Assembly: GCF_900119145.1 (NCBI RefSeq)
Contig: NZ_FPIY01000001.1
Span: 372,001-436,000, forward strand
Length of the DNA: 64,000 nt
Source of the DNA: Cellulophaga fucicola
GTDB lineage: Bacteria > Bacteroidota > Bacteroidia > Flavobacteriales > Flavobacteriaceae
Direction: 5' to 3'
Of the stretch, positions 60,925 through 64,000 are shown piece after piece; positions within the stretch are counted from its first letter, which is position 1, and each line of letters begins with the position of its first letter. A model generated the notes under the pieces. That model made no database searches. It was not told the origin of the DNA and was given only the letters and a program-made list of their open reading frames with translations. Both the position numbers and the translations under genes were made by a program.

Positions 60925-62484
60925 CATATATTCTTTTCCTCCTAAATGTTCACAGTCATACAATTCTTGCATACCATTAAAAGGAACTTTTGCCTTGTTG
61001 TAACCGTATGTAAATGCTAAACTTCTGTTTAACTCATTATCATCTAAGTTTACTTGTATGTCATCCATAGTATATTGGCAAGGATGCTCGTAACCAGATG
61101 CATGTGTAATCTCTATTAGTTCTTTTCTAAAACTTTTAAAGTACTGTGCTAAACGATCAGATTTTAAAGTCACATTAATTCCGTTTTGCAACCATTTGTT
61201 TTGTGTAGCAATACCTGCTGGGCAAGTGTTTGTATGGCAAGATTGTGCTTGTATACAACCAATACTCATCATAGCTTCACGAGCTACGTTAATACAGTCT
61301 ACGCCCATAGCAAATGCCATTGCTCCTTTAGCAGGGAAACCTAATTTTCCACTACCAATAAAAACAATTCTCTCTGTAAGTTTTTTTTCTAAAAACAATT
61401 TATATAAGCTAGAGAAACCATAAACCCAAGGTAAAGACACGTGATCTGCAAAACTTGGAGGCGCAGCACCAGTACCACCTTCACCACCATCTACGGTAAT
61501 AAAATCTGGACCTTTACCAGTTTTAACCATTAGATCAGCAAGTTCTTCCCATTGGTCTAATTTACCAATAGCACCTTTAATACCTACAGGTAAACCAGTT
61601 TCATTAGCAATTTTTTCAATTAAGGCTAATAATTCAGGTACTGTATTAAATGCTTTATGTGTTGCAGGAGATAAAACATCTTCACCAATTTTAACACCTC
61701 TAATTTCAGCCAATTCGGCTGTAATTTTAGCACCTGGTAAAACACCACCTTTTCCTGGTTTAGCACCTTGAGATAATTTTATTTCAATGGCTTTTATACA
61801 AGGGTTGTTCTCTACTAAAGTTTTTAATTTTTCCAATGATAGGTTTCCGTCTTCAGAACGAACACCAAAATATCCTGTTCCAAAATGAAAAACTACGTCA
61901 CCACCTTGCTTATGGTAAGGAGATAAACCACCTTCACCTGTATTATGGTAAGCACCACTTTTTAGTACACCTTTATTCATTGCTTCTACAGCGGCTGCAG
62001 ATAATGAACCAAAGCTCATAGCAGAAACATTTATAGCAGAAGCTGGTCTAAATGGTTTTTTTCTTTTATTGTAAGCACCAATAACTTTAGCACAAGGTAA
62101 AAATGTTTTGTCTTTTGCGTTTGGATGGTTATCATCAATTTTATATGCCATCATTTGGTTTTTTACAAAAATATGCTGGTGTGCATATACATCTCTGTCT
62201 GTACCAAAACCTTCATAATTGTTTTCGCTTTTAGCAGATGCATAAATCCATCCACGTTCTATACGATTAAAAGGTAACTCTTCTCTGTTGTTGGCAACAA
62301 AGTATTGTCTCATTTCTGGACCAATACTCTCTAACATATAACGTATATGTCCTACAATTGGAAAGTTATGAGATATTGTGTGCTTTTTCTGAAAAAAGAT
62401 ATCGCGTATTGCAACTATGGCTAGTCCAATAATTACCCATATCCACCAAGAGATATTAGATAAAAAAGTTAAAAATGAATCCAT
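60904..62484 (-). CDS. FMN-binding glutamate synthase-family (GltB-like) membrane-anchored oxidoreductase
   Basis: This 526-aa protein has one N-terminal hydrophobic helix (about 9-27). The FMN-binding (beta/alpha)8 domain of glutamate synthase follows: INVSAMSFGSLSAAAVEAMNKG, then KLSQGAKPGKGGVLPGAKI, then VDGGEGGTGAAPPSFADHV. Cysteines in CIQAQSCHTNTCPAGIATQ correspond to the Fe-S binding loop of GltB. It lacks the glutaminase and GXGXG domains, so it is a stand-alone family member of unknown substrate, probably not a classical glutamate synthase. Confidence 0.88.
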   Translation of the reverse strand: MDSFLTFLSNISWWIWVIIGLAIVAIRDIFFQKKHTISHNFPIVGHIRYMLESIGPEMRQYFVANNREELPFNRIERGWIYASAKSENNYEGFGTDRDVYAHQHIFVKNQMMAYKIDDNHPNAKDKTFLPCAKVIGAYNKRKKPFRPASAINVSAMSFGSLSAAAVEAMNKGVLKSGAYHNTGEGGLSPYHKQGGDVVFHFGTGYFGVRSEDGNLSLEKLKTLVENNPCIKAIEIKLSQGAKPGKGGVLPGAKITAELAEIRGVKIGEDVLSPATHKAFNTVPELLALIEKIANETGLPVGIKGAIGKLDQWEELADLMVKTGKGPDFITVDGGEGGTGAAPPSFADHVSLPWVYGFSSLYKLFLEKKLTERIVFIGSGKLGFPAKGAMAFAMGVDCINVAREAMMSIGCIQAQSCHTNTCPAGIATQNKWLQNGINVTLKSDRLAQYFKSFRKELIEITHASGYEHPCQYTMDDIQVNLDDNELNRSLAFTYGYNKAKVPFNGMQELYDCEHLGGKEYMKNEPKK

Positions 62485-62592
62485 TAAATGTAAGTTAGTT
62501 TGGCGTTATACTTGTTTTAAGAAAGAAATATAATGCTCATAATTATACTGCAAAAATACCAAAACAATATGTATTTAATACATAGCTGAATT

Positions 62593-63873
62593 TTATTTAT
62601 TTAAATAATCCAAGCTCATCTCAGTTAGTGTTTTAACACCTAAAAGCATTCCTGCATCGTCTATTTTAAAGTCAGGCGTATGATGTGGGTAAGCCTCGGT
62701 AGATCCAGGTGTCATTCCTCCTAAAAAGAAATAAAAACCAGGAACAACTTCTTGAAAATAAGAGAAATCTTCACCACCAGTAGTTGCTTTTGTTAACTGC
62801 ACATTAGTTGTACCAGCTACACGCTGCATTGTTGGTAGCATTTGGTTTACCAGATCAATATTGTTAAATGTTATAGAAGTCTGACTTTCTACTTCTAACG
62901 TAGCGCTACCGCCATATGCTTTTGCAATAGTCTCTGTCATTTCTTTCATTCTACGTAAAATAACTTCACGCATTTCTGGGTTTAAAGTTCTAACTGTGCC
63001 AATTAGTTCTGCACTTTCTGGAATTATATTAAAACGCACACCACTAGTTATTTTGCCAACGGTAATAACAGCAGCTTCTTCAGTTAATTTAGATTCTCTA
63101 CTTATTATAGTTTGTAAACCATCTATAATTTTAGCAGAAATAAGAATAGGGTCTACACCAGACCAAGGTTGTGAGCCGTGTGTTTGTTTCCCTTTAACTT
63201 GTATAACAAAACGTTCTACAGCTGCCATAATACCCTCTGTTTTGTATTTAATAACACCTACAGGAGTAGCAGAATTTATATGTAAACCAAAAATAGCATC
63301 TACCTTAGGGTTTTCCATTACGCCTTCTTTTATCATTAAGGCAGCACCACCTTCTTCTCCTGGAGGTGCACCTTCTTCTGCAGGTTGAAAAATAAACTTA
63401 ACAGTACCTTTTATTTTATCTTTATTTTTGGCTAAAATCTCTGCAACACCCATTAATATAGCAGTATGTGTATCGTGTCCGCAAGCGTGCATTACACCAG
63501 TTTCTACTCCTAAGAACTGATCTGTAACATTAGACTTAAAAGGTAAATCGTTACGTTCTGTTACAGGTAAAGCATCTATATCTGCTCTTAAAGCAATTAC
63601 TTTTCCTGGTTTTTTACCTTTTAAAATACCTACAACACCAGTTACGGCAACACCTGTTTGCACTTCTATACCTAGACTTTTTAGGTGAGCAGCTATTTTT
63701 TCTGCGGTTTTAAATTCTCTGTTAGATAGTTCTGGGTTTTGATGAAAATGATGCCTCCATTCTATTACTTTAGCTTCAATGTTTTTGTATTCGCTATCTA
63801 AATTGTGCTTTTGTGCCTGTATAGCAAAGCCACAGAGCATAAGTCCTAAAATTAAATTGTTCTTTGTTTTCAT
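62593..63873 (-). CDS. M20-family amidohydrolase (N-acyl amino acid/peptide hydrolase), secreted
   Basis: This 426-aa protein has a signal peptide (1-20, ending FAIQAQ). The metal-binding motif GVMHACGHDTHTAIL, the catalytic glutamate pair in FIFQPAEEGAPPGEEGGA, and a C-terminal His (AYPHHTPDFKID) are all visible. It belongs to the HipO/IAA-amino-acid hydrolase group, which cleaves N-acyl amino acids; the signal peptide points to a periplasmic peptide- or hippurate-type substrate. It is monocistronic here. Confidence 0.9.
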   Translation of the reverse strand: MKTKNNLILGLMLCGFAIQAQKHNLDSEYKNIEAKVIEWRHHFHQNPELSNREFKTAEKIAAHLKSLGIEVQTGVAVTGVVGILKGKKPGKVIALRADIDALPVTERNDLPFKSNVTDQFLGVETGVMHACGHDTHTAILMGVAEILAKNKDKIKGTVKFIFQPAEEGAPPGEEGGAALMIKEGVMENPKVDAIFGLHINSATPVGVIKYKTEGIMAAVERFVIQVKGKQTHGSQPWSGVDPILISAKIIDGLQTIISRESKLTEEAAVITVGKITSGVRFNIIPESAELIGTVRTLNPEMREVILRRMKEMTETIAKAYGGSATLEVESQTSITFNNIDLVNQMLPTMQRVAGTTNVQLTKATTGGEDFSYFQEVVPGFYFFLGGMTPGSTEAYPHHTPDFKIDDAGMLLGVKTLTEMSLDYLNK

Positions 63874-63919
63874 ATATAGTTTAGTTGATTGTTATATTGG
63901 TTTTTATCAATCTTAAAAA

Positions 63920-64000
63920 TTAAATTTTCATTCTCATATTAACTAGGTGTTCTTTAAATCCGGCTTTTTTATACGCTCTTAACGCAGCCGCATTTTCACT
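63920..64000 (-). CDS. C-terminal end of a GNAT acetyltransferase (partial)
   Basis: Only the last 26 codons and stop (63920-63922) are inside the window. They read SENAAALRAYKKAGF, the typical acetyl-CoA-binding end of GNAT N-acetyltransferases (N-x-x-A-x-x-x-Y-x-K-x-GF), followed by KEHLVNMRMKI. The N-terminus lies beyond base 64000. Confidence 0.8.
   Translation of the reverse strand, partial: SENAAALRAYKKAGFKEHLVNMRMKI

Overview
The window is chromosomal DNA of a member of the Flavobacteriaceae (Bacteroidota). Evidence: very AT-rich sequence; TonB-dependent receptors with carboxypeptidase-regulatory N-terminal domains; flavobacterial families (DUF4834, DUF4249, BatA-domain proteins, YfhO); TAnnTTTG-type -7 promoter elements; and a general lack of strong Shine-Dalgarno sequences. 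I saw no tRNA, rRNA, CRISPR array, insertion sequence or prophage. Genes are densely packed, and convergent pairs are often separated by symmetrical hairpin terminators.

Layout. 1-6.4 kb: an outer-membrane protein cut by the window edge, then DUF4834, YfhO, a GT4 glycosyltransferase and a polysaccharide flippase (cell-surface glycan). 6.4-12.9 kb: a very basic secreted Arg/Ser/Thr-rich protein behind a sigma-54-like promoter, uvrA, an ECF-type sigma factor with a 47-aa companion ORF, a cysteine-free endonuclease III and a Bcp peroxidase. 12.9-22.8 kb: housekeeping and conserved unknown genes, including a dihydroorotase-like protein that lacks its metal ligands, a BatA-domain protein and a small nuclease-like protein. 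23.1-29.6 kb: a four-gene accessory operon (secreted unknown, STN-type TonB receptor, DUF4249 lipoprotein, MG2-like secreted protein with a receptor-plug-like segment) preceded by two sets of phased direct repeats.

29.7-37.0 kb: ilvD-ilvB-ilvN-ilvC-ilvA, headed by a short leader ORF rich in Ile/Val/Leu codons and a complete transcription attenuator (protector, antiterminator and terminator helices can all be drawn). 37-44.7 kb: gapN, a small secreted protein, a TonB receptor, an MFS exporter and a TPM-domain lipoprotein. 44.8-49.5 kb: leuC-leuD-cimA/leuA-leuB on the minus strand. The synthase in this operon looks like (R)-citramalate synthase rather than isopropylmalate synthase, so the operon may feed isoleucine synthesis from pyruvate and cooperate with the ilv operon. 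49.7-64 kb: recG, an M1 aminopeptidase, tandem patatin-like lipases, a putative zinc-protease lipoprotein, two envelope proteins, a GT2 plus ArnT-like pair, a GltB-like FMN oxidoreductase, an M20 amidohydrolase and the end of a GNAT acetyltransferase.

The strongest candidates for something undescribed are the ilv leader-peptide attenuator at 29.70-29.82 kb, the repeat-controlled TonB/DUF4249/MG2-like operon at 22.9-29.6 kb, and the citramalate-type synthase in the leu operon.
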